A stretch of DNA of 64,000 nucleotides from Anaeramoeba flamelloides (taxonomy: Eukaryota; Metamonada; Anaeramoebidae). A program made the translations under genes and the position numbers. Location of the stretch: the NCBI GenBank assembly GCA_027625915.1, contig JANTQA010000036.1, positions 4,397,501-4,461,500 on the forward strand, given 5' to 3'. Position 1 is the first letter of the stretch; each line of letters opens with the position of its first letter. Of the stretch, positions 33,880 through 46,100 are shown piece after piece. The notes beneath the pieces were generated by a model. It had not been told where the DNA came from and did not search any database. It worked only from the letters and a program-made list of their open reading frames with translations.

Positions 33880-33960
33880 ATCACCAAAAAAATTGATTTT
33901 TTAAAAAGTAAAATAAGAATTTTTAGAAAGTTTTGTTTTTGAGAATGATTTTGCATTTTT
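33880..33960 (-). promoter_or_regulatory. Upstream block conserved between the two HSPA12-like genes
   Basis: About 80 bases (AAATTGATTTTTTAAAAAGT, then AAAGTTTTGTTTTTGAG and GATGATTTTGCATTTTT in + orientation) match 48838-48916 upstream of copy 2. It could be promoter, 5' UTR or a first exon: both carry ATGCAAAATCATYCTCAA on the minus strand, but copy 2 meets a stop soon after and no shared donor is visible. Confidence 0.5.
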
Positions 33961-34544
33961 AATGTAAGTGAGTGGTTTTTTTAGATTCCTGTTTATAAAA
34001 TTATTAAAATTTGCCAACTATTTTGAATATAACTTTTTTATCAATTTTATCTCCCAATTGTTTATTGATACAAATATAAAAATGAATATTGTACCTTGTT
34101 TTTTAAATATGCAATCGAAAAAGAAAAATAGGTAATTATTAGAATATATCATTTTGAAAAAAAAAGTTACAGTGTTATTTATTTTATTATTTCCTCATAT
34201 TTTCTGTTTTTTTCAGTTTCAAATTAAGTGTATTATTGTAAATGTTATTTAATTTTTTTTCTTATTAATAGACACAAATTGTATTGAATTTTCTTTTGAA
34301 TATTATCATTTCCCGATTATAAAAAGAAAAAATGTTTATTTAAAGTCTCAAAATCATGTTTAATCACATTTTGATGAAAAAAAAAAAAAATAATAATACA
34401 ATATGCTTAGCAGAAATATCTATAATTTCAGTTCTGTGAGAACTAAAATCCAATGTAATCAAGAAAAAAAAATTTTTTGAAAGATTTTTTATGTGAAAGA
34501 CAGAATATTGTAAAATGTAGTGTTTTTATGGGATTTTGATAAAA

Positions 34545-34935
34545 ATTCAAAAATATCAAACATTTATTATTTGTTAATTTTATTATGGATTAGTAATTTT
34601 TAATCTGAATAAAAAAAAAATTGACTCAATTAATGTTTGTATAAATAAAAAAGTAACAAAATTCCTAAAAAATAATTTTAAATTCTCCAAGAATAATTTA
34701 CAAAACTGGAATCGAAATTGGACCAAGTCAGAATCCCAATCTACAAAAGAAGATATAAACTCAAAAAGAAATTAGAATTTTAAGGGTTTGAATATATATC
34801 AGATTAATTATTATTTTGTAAACAACAGTAGAAATTATTAATTGGGAAATCTCAAAATTTAAAATTAATAAATGTAAATCTCAATTATTTTCAGAGAAAA
34901 TTTAATATTGAATAGTTCAAGAATATTTATAAATT
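34545..34935 (+). mobile_element. LINE fragment (reverse-transcriptase thumb region)
   Basis: Colinear with 13340-13740: TTATTATGGATTAGTAATTT, ATAAATAAAAAAGTAACAAA, TTCTCCAAGAATAATTTACA and AAGATATAAACTCAAAAAGA recur in order. Heavily decayed, no long frame. Confidence 0.5.
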
Positions 34936-34969
34936 GTCGAATCTAATAATAAAATAAATAAATTTCAAG

Positions 34970-35520
34970 TACCTTTGAGTACTCATAGTGCCATGGATTG
35001 CTGTAGATTGCCTTAAGTACCTATGTTTTTTTTTTTTTTAATTTTTGAAATAAACTGAAAATCAAATATATTTTCTTTTTATTTCTAAAATTAAAAAAAA
35101 TCTCACGAAAAGTGTCCGTCAAGTGTTGTTGAGTGCCTAGGTTTCTTTTTAATTTTTGAAATAAACTGAAAATTTTAATAAATTTTCGCTTTATTTCAAA
35201 AAGTAAAAAAAAAACTAATGGCACTTTTCTTGAAGTTTTCTGTTTTAATTGTTAAGTGTTCTAGGTTTTTTTGAGGTTTTCTATTTTATTTTGAAGTGTT
35301 CTAGGTTTTTTTGACTTTTTGAAATAAACCGGAAATTTATTAAAATTTTAGGTTTATTTCAAAAATTAAAAAAAACCTAACGAAAATCTATTGATTTCCC
35401 AAATAAACAGAAAACGCAAGAAAAGCTAATTGCGACTTTTCAGAATTCAAAAGAATTCAGCAAAATCTATGATTTAACTCTATTCTTTTAAATTCTGGAA
35501 AACCTAACGGCTTCAAGAGT
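34970..35520. repeat. Series of hairpins, family F
   Basis: Three successive stems built from GAAATAAACTGAAAAT and its complement, and from GTGTTCTAGGTTTTTTTGA, ending with CAGAATTCAAAAGAATTCAG. The same pieces appear at 14490 and 29625. Confidence 0.5.
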
Positions 35521-35659
35521 AAAGCAACACCATACAATTAAAAGATATAAAAAAAATTCAAAATTATTAACCTATCAAGATTTATAGACTTAATTATTTT
35601 AACGAAATAAAGGAATTTTTGAGTCATAAAAGTAATATTCACTTGACATAAAATACAGA

Positions 35660-35965
35660 AAATTTATTTCATTCAGGATTTAATTGGATATTAGAAGAAA
35701 AAATTAATTATGGACATATCAAAATTGAAATCATTTTTTTTTCACTTTTTATAGATTTTTTTCTGTTTTTTTTTTTTGTTAAATAATTCTTTTGCAAATA
35801 ATTTTTATTTACAAGATCTCTATCCACAGAGTAAAAATATGATTTTCAAATGTTATTGAAAGTGTAACTACGATTTTAGCAAAAAATATATTAATTTTCA
35901 TTGGAATTTTCTTTTGTTCTTCATTTGAAGATCTAAATGAAAACTGAAGTTTTTTTCAATGGTTT
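35660..35965 (+). repeat. Family A, partial copy
   Basis: GATATTAGAAGAAAAAATTA, CAAAATTGAAATCATTTTTT and TTGGAATTTTCTTTTGTTC follow the order of the left half of family A. The right half is not recognisable. Confidence 0.4.
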
Positions 35966-36950
35966 GATTTCGTTTGTTTTGGTATTTGTGAAATTAGAAC
36001 AAAATTTCAAAAAATTCTCTTATTATATCTGAAACAAAAATTTAATTTCACCAATGAATATGAATATACATACCCAAAATTTGAAACTTTTATATCAGTT
36101 CAGGCCTTTTGATCATTTATCTAAAAAATTAAACTAAATTTTGTTTTTGAGAAATGAAATTTTTAAGAATTTTTTCCTTTTAATTTTTTGTTCTACTTTA
36201 AAAACTTGCTAAAAAAAGCTATTAAAAATACATGTAAGAAGATATATATCAAATTAGTTTTTCATTTAAGTCAGTTATGAGTACCAATGTACTAATAACT
36301 CAGTAAAATTGATTAATATCTATATAAATCAACACTCCTCTGTGATAAGGGAGTATTTACAATAGAAGACAAAAGAAAAAAACGTAATTTTGTATATAAA
36401 AAAAATAATTGTCTGCTGTAAATGAAAGATCATAAATAGAAAGCCAAAATGATAAGATGAAATTTATAAAGAACCTGAAGAATTAATTTTTAAATATAAT
36501 TCATTTAAAAAAAACTCTGTTAGGGTTTCTCTAGTTGTATGCTATATGAAAGGAAATCTCTTTTTTTTTTTACCAAATAAACAGGAAACTAGAGAAAAAT
36601 TAACTGCTTGATGACACTTGATTTGAACTTTCCTAATTTCTAAACTTTTTTTTAGAACTTTTTTAAAGAAGATAAAATTTTTTTTTAATAATTTATTACA
36701 GTATTTATACTTTTTAACCTACACTCTAATTAATCAAATAATGAATAAAAAAAAAAGATTTCTTTTACGACACAATTCTTGAAATAAAGCACAATTGTAT
36801 TTTGAGATGAATGCTTGAGTTGAAAAAACAATAGATTGTCTGTTATTTTTAGGGCTGACATATTTTCTATATTCTTTGTTTTTTGTTTTTTTTGGATCTT
36901 ATTTAATTTTTTTTGTAAATTATTTGATAAATTGCAAAGTGTTTTAAAAA
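35966..36950. other. Intergenic, no gene seen
   Basis: A/T-rich, no feature recognised. Confidence 0.45.
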
Positions 36951-37089
36951 GTGAATAAACAGTATTGCCAATCTTTTTTTATGCAATACTTTATTTATTT
37001 TCTACAGTATAAGTGATCTTATGGCGTGCACTAAAAAGTTTAGTGAGTGTAATTATCTGTTAAATAATGAGTTCTTTTTATTGTAATAT

Positions 37090-37400
37090 CACGATATTAT
37101 TCATTTTTCATTTCCTTTTTTAAAATTCTGAATCAAGGTTTTATCATTTTTTTTTCATATAATGGACATTTCCACAGTAAATGATCAAAATCTACAGTTG
37201 TATCAATATTTAGTTATTCTTTACAAAAAGAGTATTTTGTTATTATTTCTCCATTTTATCAAACAAAGAGAACTTGTCTCCCGATCTTGTTTGCTTTTGA
37301 AATGTACTGGAATTTTAAACATTTTATGATCTTATCACAAGTCATTGTATTATTCAAATATTTATCTCAAACAAATTATTTATTAAACCAGTTAAAAATT
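37090..37400 (-). mobile_element. LINE C-terminal Cys/His motif remnant
   Basis: On the minus strand one frame reads IDTTVDFDHLLWKCPLYEKK (about 37210-37150). This is the D-H-x-L-x-x-C-P-x-Y signature near the C-terminus of many non-LTR retrotransposon ORF2 proteins. Upstream, in another frame, SSLCLIKW may be the first Cys of the motif. The opposite strand carries a 55-codon ATG frame (37162-37329), which I regard as a mirror of this. Confidence 0.45.
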
Positions 37401-37649
37401 TGAAATAAAAATGTTAATTAGAAAGTATTACAATAAATTTATTCAGCTTGTTCAAACTTTTGATATAACTTCTCAGAACCTGAAAGATAATAAATGCCTT
37501 AATTATTTCTTTTAACAAGAGGATTGAAAATAAATATTTAACAGTCCAGTCATAAGAGTGAAAAATAAAGTTGAAATGGTAAAAAAAATTACCAATTTTT
37601 AAGTATACATAATATCAATAAAAAATTAGATTAGAATGTGATGTAAGAT

Positions 37650-37990
37650 CGAGCTCAAAAAATCAACAATTAAAAATGAAGACATTTTTTCGAAAAAACT
37701 GTATCAAAGAGCGAAACTTAATTTCCAATTTTGAACTGTTGTAAAGTATTATTTTGAATGCAACTATGCCAGTTTTGAAGTCTCTCTCTTTGGAACTTTT
37801 TGGTATCACTTTAGTTTTTTTTTTCTGGTTTTTTTTCATTTTACAAATAAGTTCTTTTTTTCTCGATAATTTTACAAAATCATTACTTTGCCAAATTTAG
37901 ATTGTATTAAAAATAAGCACAAATGAAATTTAATTGAACTAAATTGATTTTGTCCTGAGAGAAAACAATTTGTTATAAATATGATGAAAT
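37650..37990. repeat. Dispersed repeat family C, copy 2
   Basis: Partner of 2540-2905, same orientation (TTTTGAAGTCTCTCTCTTT and downstream landmarks). Confidence 0.4.
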
Positions 37991-38227
37991 TTAAGCATTT
38001 AGAGATCTAAAACAACAAAAGATGGCATTTTTAATTAAAATTTTTTTTTGAAATTGTCAATTCTCAACTTTTGATTTAATTAGCTTTTTTTTTATTTCAT
38101 TTTTGAAATTGAGGATCCAATGAAATTTTTTGGTTAATTACATTTTTTTTATTGAATTTTTTTTGGTTAAAATAGAATCTTTCAAACTATTTTTTTTGTT
38201 TATTACATTTTTGAAATTCAGGATCCT

Positions 38228-38700
38228 TTGAAATTTTTTTCTTTTGGTTATTTAAGTTTATCAATCATAAGAAGTGCGATTTCACACTATTTTTTTGTTG
38301 TCAACCCACTCCTTAAGTACAGAGCAAATTCACTTTTAAGTGACTCGAAAGCCAAAGCAAATAATTTCAATCATTTGATGGTATTTGAGAAAATTGTTAA
38401 AAATCTCAAGAATTACACTTTTAAATAATTTTTTAATGTATCTGATGGAAATAACTTTAAAAAGGATTTCACGAATAAAATTTATACAACAATTTTTTGG
38501 AACAAAATAAAGGGTTACACATATTTCATTTTTCAACTTGATGTATGAGTGTATTTTGAACAAAGTGATTTTTTTCTTTCAAGCCGTGGTTTGATTTTCT
38601 AAGATTATTGAACAAGTTAAATAAATTGGTTGTAAGGATTGTAAAACATTGGCAAGAATATTCAAATGTTTTAGCTTGGTGTTTTTAATATTTAAAGTCA
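38228..38700 (+). other. Coding-like remnant, possibly LINE endonuclease/linker
   Basis: An ATG-less frame to 38428 includes SAISHYFFVVNPLLKYR. A second at about 38580-38690 reads KPWFDFLRLLNKLNKLVV and RIVKHWQEYSN. A K-P-W-x-x motif followed by a basic helix is common between the endonuclease and RT domains of LINEs, but no endonuclease active-site motif is secure. Could equally be host exons. Confidence 0.25.
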
Positions 38701-39150
38701 ATAATTAGTTTTTATTTGTTCCAAGAAATGAAAAGAGAGTTTTAATGGAGTCAAATACAAATAAACTGAGATTTTATCAGATTAGTGATTCTAAAAAGAA
38801 GTATAATTTGATCTTTATTATTGTTTGATGATCAAATAATTTTCGTACAACTTTTTTGAGAATTTTGAAAAAAAATAAAAAACAAAACGTTTTTTAATAA
38901 TTCATCAAACCAGCCAGTATTTAAAGCTGTTCAACTTTGTGTAAAGATATCATTTAAAAGGTTTGGTGTTCATTTTTTGAAAAACGGATGTGTTTTTTAT
39001 TTATGGTTTTGAATTGCACAGTTATCAATTTGACAAAGTCCAAAGTTCAGATTAAGAGATTAAATTTTTTTGAGAATGGACAGTTGTTTTATTAAAGTCC
39101 ATTCTAAAAAGTTGTCTCAAAGGGAAACCAAATTGACGAAAACGGGTGAA

Positions 39151-39423
39151 TTAAAAAGTTTTGAGTACCACATCTACAGCTTTGGGCTGGATCTTCTTGA
39201 AAAGAGCTGTAGTGCAGTTGAGCATTTTATTTGTTAACCAATCTTGTATTTGCTATTGACATCAAAACAAACAACATTAGTGCATAACAAAATTCTTCGA
39301 TCTCAGGAGATTAGAATTACGTTGTACTAACTTGTAGTAACCTTTTCAAAATGAGTCTAGAACAAAAATCTAGAGTCAAGAAATAAAGAATAGAAAACAA
39401 GAGTGAAGAAATACTTACGACAT
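39151..39423 (-). CDS. Candidate three-exon micro-gene, 43 residues
   Basis: On the minus strand ATGTC (39423-39419) runs straight into a consensus donor GTAAGTAT. Acceptor TTGTTCTAG gives a 25-nt exon (39356-39332) ending CAA/GTTAGT. A second intron with branch-like CACTAAT and acceptor GTCAATAG leads to exon 3 (39252-39151). All phases agree (5 + 25 + 102 nt = 44 codons). Product: MSLILKRLLQ, then QIQDWLTNKMLNCTTALFKK, then IQPKAVDVVLKTF. It is helical and amphipathic at the start, with a loose resemblance to Arl8-type N-terminal helices, but no GTPase follows. The opposite strand has a 53-codon ATG frame (39076-39237) with fair codons, so the strand is not beyond doubt. Confidence 0.4.
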
Positions 39424-39983
39424 ATTGTTCGAGAAATTAAAATAATACAAAGTGAAATAATTTTTATTAAAAAAAATGACTGAGAGATTGGTGAAAAATT
39501 AATTTTAATATTTAATTCCTCATAACAATTTCCCCTCTCTTCGATACAAAGGCCCGTCTTGTGTTTCTTGATAAATACCTTTTCAAAAGATTAATTTGGT
39601 TATTCAAAATCAAAAATCAAGTAATTTGGAAATTTTGTTTTCTCTTTTTAAGGCACCACAATTAAGATTGCATTTCTTTAGATTTAAAATATGTTGTTCC
39701 TTGAGGTAAATAATTGATTATTTTAAGGAATAAACGAATGGAGAAATTGTATTTCAAATTTTGTTGAATAAAAGAATAGTTTTCAAAGAATATTGGCCAT
39801 TTTTCAGTAAAGAAAGAAAATTGTAAATTGGTCTTATAGCTACTGAATCAGATCCAAATAAAATATCTTATAATAACTCTTTCTATCATTAGGACAAAAT
39901 TTTATCTGTATAATCCATTTTTATATATAATAAAATATTGACTTAAGGAAAAAAAATGTAATTTATCAAGAACTTTGTTTCAG

Positions 39984-40489
39984 TTAATTATATCCAACAT
40001 TTTTTTCAAATATCAAATCTTATATAATTGAGCTTTGATGAATAAATAAAAAAATAAGTAGAATTATATACATCCAAGAATAGTTGTGATCCATATGAAA
40101 TAAAACTAATAAAGTACTATTTTTTCTGAAAAATTGAACAACTCAAATTCTTAGGGAGGCTAATTAATACAAAAAAGCAAAGTTAAAAGTGATCTCTGAT
40201 TAAAGATCAAATAAAATTCCAATAGAAATAGATATTTGGTTTTCTCGGCAAACATTCCTGTTTTTTCAAAAACTTCAAATAACACGTTTTAATAAGTGAC
40301 TTTAGATCTCGCAATAAAAAAAAAATTTGCAAATGAATGAAATGTCAAAAAAAATAAAAAAAAAAAAATAGATAAAAGGTAAAAAAATAATTTCAATTTT
40401 AAAAATTTCCATATTTATTTTTTTCTTCTAATAACCATTCAAACCATTTAAACATATGTAACTTGCTCATTATAAAATTTTCCCCTTTG
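39984..40489 (-). mobile_element. Family A repeat element, partial copy
   Basis: TATATCCAACATTTTTTTCA at the left and TTTTCCCCTTTG at the right match the ends of copy 1. Between them TAAAGATCAAATAAAATTCC and TTTCTTCTAATAACC keep the order. The hairpin core is missing, so it is internally deleted. Confidence 0.5.
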
Positions 40490-40989
40490 AATGGAAAATT
40501 GTTTTTTTCAAAAGGAATAATTATTATTTTTTCTGATACAATTAGTCAATAATTAATTCAATATATTTATAATATTATATTGATAACACATGAATTTGTG
40601 ACTTTATCTTTTAAAAAAAATTTTGAAAAAAAAAAAAATATTGGCGAAAATAAGTGGAATTACTGATATCTCTTAAAACATCTAGATTTACAATTGAAAT
40701 TTAAATTATTCTGTTTTTTTTTATAATTTTGTAGATCTGATAAAGATTTATCAGATAGATTTAATTTGGAAAAAATAACAAATTTTCCTAATAGTTGGTT
40801 TTATTCGTCATAAGAAATGAAAAAGAAGTAGGAAAAAAGAGATATTTTTTAGAAAATTCCTTCAATATGATAATTTGATAACCATAGGGTATGCCTATAA
40901 ATTTCGAATCTATTGTATTTAAATATTTTCAAGGTTATAAACTTTTCATTAGATTGAATAAATTGGGAAAAATCTAAAAATTTTGATTT

Positions 40990-43853
40990 TATTATTATTG
41001 ATGGAAGAAGTGTAAATTACACTCTAGATGTCCTTTTACTTGAATTTTCTCAAAGTTAATTTAAGCGTAAAATCAGAGATTTCTTGATGGTTCTACAGGA
41101 ATGGCACATCCAAATTTTGAAATATTTATAAAGCAAAAGCAAAAAATTTAAAACAAAAAAGGAAAAAAGTAAAAGAAAGAAAAAAGAAATTTAAAAAGAG
41201 TGTATAAGAAGAAATTATTCAAAAATCAAAAAAAAAAAAATAAAAAATAAAAATACTATCTTTTAATTGAGGATTCCCAAAATCACAGTCACAATACTTT
41301 TTGTTGATTTAATTTAATTTGAGAATTAATCTTGAATTTTCACTTGAAGGTTGTTTTTTAAGTTATTTTAATTTCTTTTTTTTTTTTTTGATCTTATTTT
41401 CATTAAAGCTTTGGTCATTTTTAGGCTTTTTCCATTTTGGTATTATTTTCAAGTTACTCATCACTTCTTGTTTCAGTATCTTAGTATTAACAAGTAACCA
41501 CTTAATCTTTTTCTTTTATAACTCTTCTTTCCAATATAAAGAAGATTTAACAAGGAAAATAATGGAAAAAATATAATTTTTTAAATTATTATTTATTATC
41601 TTTTGGTTAGATTAAAAATTATTAAAATCTTGACAAATTATTTGGTATTTTATAAAATTCATTAAAATCCACACTTTTTCCAATTAACAATGATCTTTTT
41701 TTTTTTTAAATATAATAAAAGAATTTTTATTGTTTCTACCAATACAAAAAATAATTTCCGAAAATATAATTTTCATTGATCTTTAGATTCAAAATTCGAA
41801 CTATAACTTCACCACAACTAACATCCGTATCTCATTTTGTCTTCAAATATACAATTAAGTTTTGAGAGAAAAAAAATATAGATAAAACATTTGTCAACAA
41901 AACTATACAAAATTTTTTTGTATTTGGCACTGTTTATTTTGTTCAAAATATTTTATAGTATGAGGGATATCTGGAAAGAATTGTTATGGGAACTGTAATA
42001 AAAGAAAAAACGAAATGAATCAAATAAAATAAAAAATAAAAAGGCTAAGTCAAAATTTCTTTGTAAGAATTAATCGATTTATGAGACAATTGAACAATTC
42101 AAGTAGCTCACAAGTCAAAAATCATAAACAATTCCATTTTTTTTATTTGGCTAGAGTTAATTATTGAGAGTGTTTAAAAATCATGGTCATTTTTTCTGCT
42201 AATAAAATATGATTATTTTTCTATTTCATTCTCACATTTCTTGATGTAATGATATTTCAATATACCAATCAATAGATTTTTAGATCCTTTTCCATTTAAA
42301 AAATACATACAATATGATTTTTTTTGTCTTAAATAGTGTATATTTTGATGAAGACTATTTTTCCAATTTAAAGGAGATTCGAAAAAAAGTTTTACGGCGG
42401 CTAATTCCCTAATAACAATTTTTTTTATAGTATGCTATAAACGTGTTGTAAGGATCTTATTAACATTTAAAATGATATAAAATTTTATAATACCAACTTT
42501 TATAATATAAACATTTGTTATAAAATGCGTTATAAAATTTGTAATATGTTATAAGTTTTTTTAAAAAGATCATTTCAAAAAATATTGAAAAAATCATCAT
42601 ATAAAAGGAAATTTTGTTATAAAAATGTAATATAGATGTGATAATAAAAAAATTTTTATTAGTGTCGAATTGTTAACTGCCGTTGGGAAAAAATAAAACC
42701 AAACATAATTTCATTTTTAGATTTCTGGCAATTTAGCTCTGATAATATGCCAAACTTACAATAACATGATCAGGATTGGATTTCCCTTTAATTAGATTAT
42801 CTCTGATATTTTATCATTTTCTTGAATCGATAAAAAAGCCATCAATATATAATTTTGATTAAAAGTACGAATTTATACATTAATAAAACAACCAATTCTT
42901 TTAAGAATTTTTTTGACTGATTTTGAATCTTTTTATAGGTATAGAAAAATGTAAATTGGAACAAATTGGAACAAAAGCACTCTCAATTTACCGAATTGAT
43001 ATGATTCTTAGGATAACTGACCATCTTTGATTGGGTTTAAGTTAATATCTAATTCAAAATTAAGAATTCTGGAAGTGTCATAAAGTTAAAAACCATTTTC
43101 TTGTGAAAATCAATTAATTTTATCTCTACAATGAATTGATTTTATAAAATAAACAGAAAACCCAAAAAAGTCCAACTATACTGTTTTTCAGAATTCAAAA
43201 GAATTTAGTTAAATCGATGTTTTGACTTGATTCAATCAACTTCTGTAAAAAATAATTATAGTTTGATTTATTTTATCAAATAAAAAAAAAATTTATTAAA
43301 TTTTCATATTTTTCCATTTTTACCCTGTCAAATTTTCTTTATATTGAGAAGAAGGGTTACTAATAAAAAGATCAAGTGGTTACTTTTTAATACTAAGGAC
43401 AGAAACAAGAAAGTGATGAGTAACTTGAAAATAAAAACAAAAAAGTAAAGCCTAAAAATGACCAGAGCTTTAAAGCATTATTGGATCAAAAAAAAAAATG
43501 AAATTACAAAAATTACGAAATTACAATTCCCAAGTGAAAATTCAAGATCAATTATCACATTATATTAAATCAACCAAAATTATTTTGACAATGATTTTGG
43601 GAGTGCTTAATTAAATATAACAGTTTTTTTTTAATTTTTTTCCAATTGCTTCTTAAAAACCCTATTTAAATTTTACATTTCTTTCTTTTCCTTTTTTGTT
43701 TTCAATTTTTTGCTTTTTAAACATGAAAAAATTGGGTTTGTCTTCCCCTTGAACAATTATGAATCTTATGATTTTAGACGTAACTCACCTTCGAAAAAAA
43801 TTATGTCAAAGGACATCAAGAGTGTAATATAAATTTCTTCCATCAATAATAAT
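40990..43853. mobile_element. Large foldback element with inverted arms of about 0.5 kb
   Basis: The left arm (40990-41570) runs ATTATTATTGATGGAAGAAG, GTGTAAATTACACTCTAG, ATGTCCTTTTAC, later CACTTGAAGG, TTAAAGCTTTGGTCATTTTT and CAAGTTACTCATCACTT. The right arm (43355-43853) is its complement in reverse: AAGTGATGAGTAACTTG, AAAAATGACCAGAGCTTTAA, then ending CTTCTTCCATCAATAAT-like sequence (TTTCTTCCATCAATAATAAT). The 1.8-kb centre has no long ORF and itself carries older repeats (TTATAAAAT-rich block 42420-42670, shared in reverse with 56700-56930). A half-copy is at 775-905. The long-arm structure recalls foldback or MULE-type elements, but the superfamily is not established. An 85-codon frame in the left arm is unrecognised. 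Confidence 0.65.
42420..42670. repeat. TTATAAAA-rich block
   Basis: Loose tandem of TTATAAAAT/TTGTTATAAAA units with ATGCTATAAACGTGTTGTAA. A reverse-oriented relative is at 56700-56930 (TTATAACATGTTCATAACC). Confidence 0.4.
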
Positions 43854-44211
43854 TTCTTGAATTGTCTTTGTTTGTTTTTAAAAAGGTAAAAAAAAAAAGG
43901 AAATGTGCATAAGTTTTTCAGAATTCAAAGAATTGAATAAAATCTCTGTTTTTACTCTATTATTTTAAAATCTGGGAGGAACTATTGAAAATGTTGTTAA
44001 GTGCCTATCTTTTCCAGAAGTTAAGAAATAAACCAAAAAATTACTAAATTTTTGGTTTATTTCTAAAATAATAAAAAAAAAAAAACATAATCACCAACAG
44101 GCGAACTTTTATTACTCATACTTTTATAGTTAATGGAAAAAAAAATTTCAAATATTATTTTTATAATAAATATTTCATAAAACTAAAACGAAATTTTGGC
44201 TGATGATAATT

Positions 44212-44302
44212 TTTGTAGATTTTTGTAAATTCTCTACATTTGTAGATTTTTGCAGGGTGGGAATTGAACTTGGAAACACCTGACCTAGGTTTGATTCCCA
44301 CC
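44212..44302. other. T-arm-like inverted repeat (tRNA or SINE scrap?)
   Basis: A tandem TTTGTAGATTTTTG precedes GGTGGGAATTGAACTTGG, and then ACCTAGGTTTGATTCCCACC. The two ends pair, and each strand carries a match to the tRNA T-arm/B-box (GGTTTGATTCC and AGTTCAATTCC). There is no A-box or full cloverleaf, so no tRNA is called. Confidence 0.3.
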
Positions 44303-45500
44303 AAGTATATTTATTTTTTGAGAAAAATAATGGAAAATTAAAAATAATATATATTTGCTTTGTAAATATCAGCCATTTTAAACCAAGACTAAAAATAAGT
44401 CATAATAAATGAAGTTTATCGCTTAGCTCAAACAATATTTATCATTTTCAAGCAAAATGCGAAAAAAAAAATGTATACAAAGGTTGAGAATCATAATATA
44501 TCTACATTTTTCCAATTTTCCCGAAATATTGTTTAAATCATCTGATAATTTGTTTGTAATATGTGTTTTAACTGATGAAATGAATGAGTTAATCTCATTG
44601 AAACAATTTAATAATTTGAGAATATTTTTTACAAATCCAAAAATCACACTTTTCAAAATATTAAACAAAATAACATAATGATTGTTTTTATATTTCAAAT
44701 TTTGTGAATTCTTAAAAATAATTAAATATATTTTTACATTTTTTGTTTGGAAAATAGTGATTCTGAAAAAAAAATATATATTTGAATCTGAATATTAATG
44801 ATTAATATTCCAATTTAATTTTTAGTTAAACAAAATAATGGATGACTAGGTATTTAAATAAATGAAATTTTCAAAGAATATTTAAAATGAAATGTTAATC
44901 AATGAAATTTACATCTTATTACGCAAAAACATTTTTATTATTCTAAAGTTGGAAAAAATAGTTTTCTTAGTTTTAGTTTTTATTGATTAGAATAAATTAA
45001 TTTCATAATACAATCATTAGTTTTTTAATTTTTTACAAATTAAAGGAAGTTTATATAATTTTTATTTTTATTCATTTGAATCCTGGGTTAATGTCATTTT
45101 ATTTTTCATTATTTTAGAAATTCAAAAAAAATCTAGTTACTCTAATATACTTCATAAATTTCTAAATTTTTATTTATATTTTTCAATGAAGAATGATAAT
45201 TTTATTTATCATTCTCCGATGATAAAAAAATAAATTATTCTTCATTTTGAATAATATTAAAGATATTGTTCTTGTTTATTTTTTTATGAATATGAATTAA
45301 ATCTTTAATTCAAATTATTCAATTTTCTTAATAAGATGGATATTCCCATATAATAAGATTTATATCTTCATCTATTTCTATATAGGAATTTTTTTTAACA
45401 TAAATAGCCTAATTTTGTTTTTATTTTATTTTTGTCAAATAAAAAAGTTTATCTATTTTAGATAATTTGTGAAATTTCATATTTTTAATTGAAGTTGATT
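44303..45500. other. Intergenic, no gene seen
   Basis: Open frames of 60-90 codons on both strands at 44423-44698 overlap each other and are A/T-run artefacts. Confidence 0.45.
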
Positions 45501-46100
45501 CCATTTATTTTAGATATTTTTATTGTTAATAATTTATATTGTTATTTTGTTTAATAAAATTACAATTATTCTTGAAGTTTTCACCCAGATCAATTTATTA
45601 TTAAGTTTTTTCAAAATTAATTTTGATTTGCATCTAGTAACTATTAAATTTTCCATTTCCCTATTAACATTTTCATTGTCTTTTTTTGAAAAATTTAATT
45701 TGATCTGAAATATTTACAAAACCCAGAATTTCTAATTTCTTTTTGAGTTTATATCTTCTTTTATATATTAAAATTCTGAATTGGTCAATTTTTGATTTTA
45801 TAGTTTTATCAGTGTTTGGATTCATTCCAAATTCGTGGATAATTTTAATGTAATATTGAAATTAATATATTAAAATTTCTGATATTGGCCCTTCTATTAT
45901 TAAAACTTAGTCATCTACAAACATTTGAAGATGTTAGCTTAAATCTTTAATTTTATAAATCAAAATAAAAAAAAAAGTTATTTTCTTGTTTTCAAAATTA
46001 ACAAATAATCTCAAAAGAATTTACAATTTTGAAAAAAAAAAAAATTTAAAAATTGTTTGATCTTATTGACTAAAACCATTTTAATCATTGGAATTCAAAT
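45500..46100 (-). mobile_element. LINE reverse-transcriptase remnant
   Basis: On the minus strand an F-V-D-D box (about 45945-45930) is followed by IHEFGMNPNTDKTIKSKI and FRILIYKRRYKLKKKLE (45860-45735), then ILGFVNIS. It is the same segment as at 13050-13740, with the FGMNPN motif also found at 61.97 kb. One internal stop after the FVDD box and further breaks, so it is dead. Confidence 0.62.

Noticed and set aside
37162-37329. 55-codon plus-strand ATG frame
   Set aside because: The opposite strand gives a LINE DHLLWKCPLY motif, which explains the composition better.
39076-39237. 53-codon plus-strand ATG frame
   Set aside because: Set aside in favour of the minus-strand three-exon model with consistent splice signals; not fully excluded.
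44423-44698. Complementary 91- and 73-codon frames
   Set aside because: Mutually antisense, A/T-run composition, no recognisable family.
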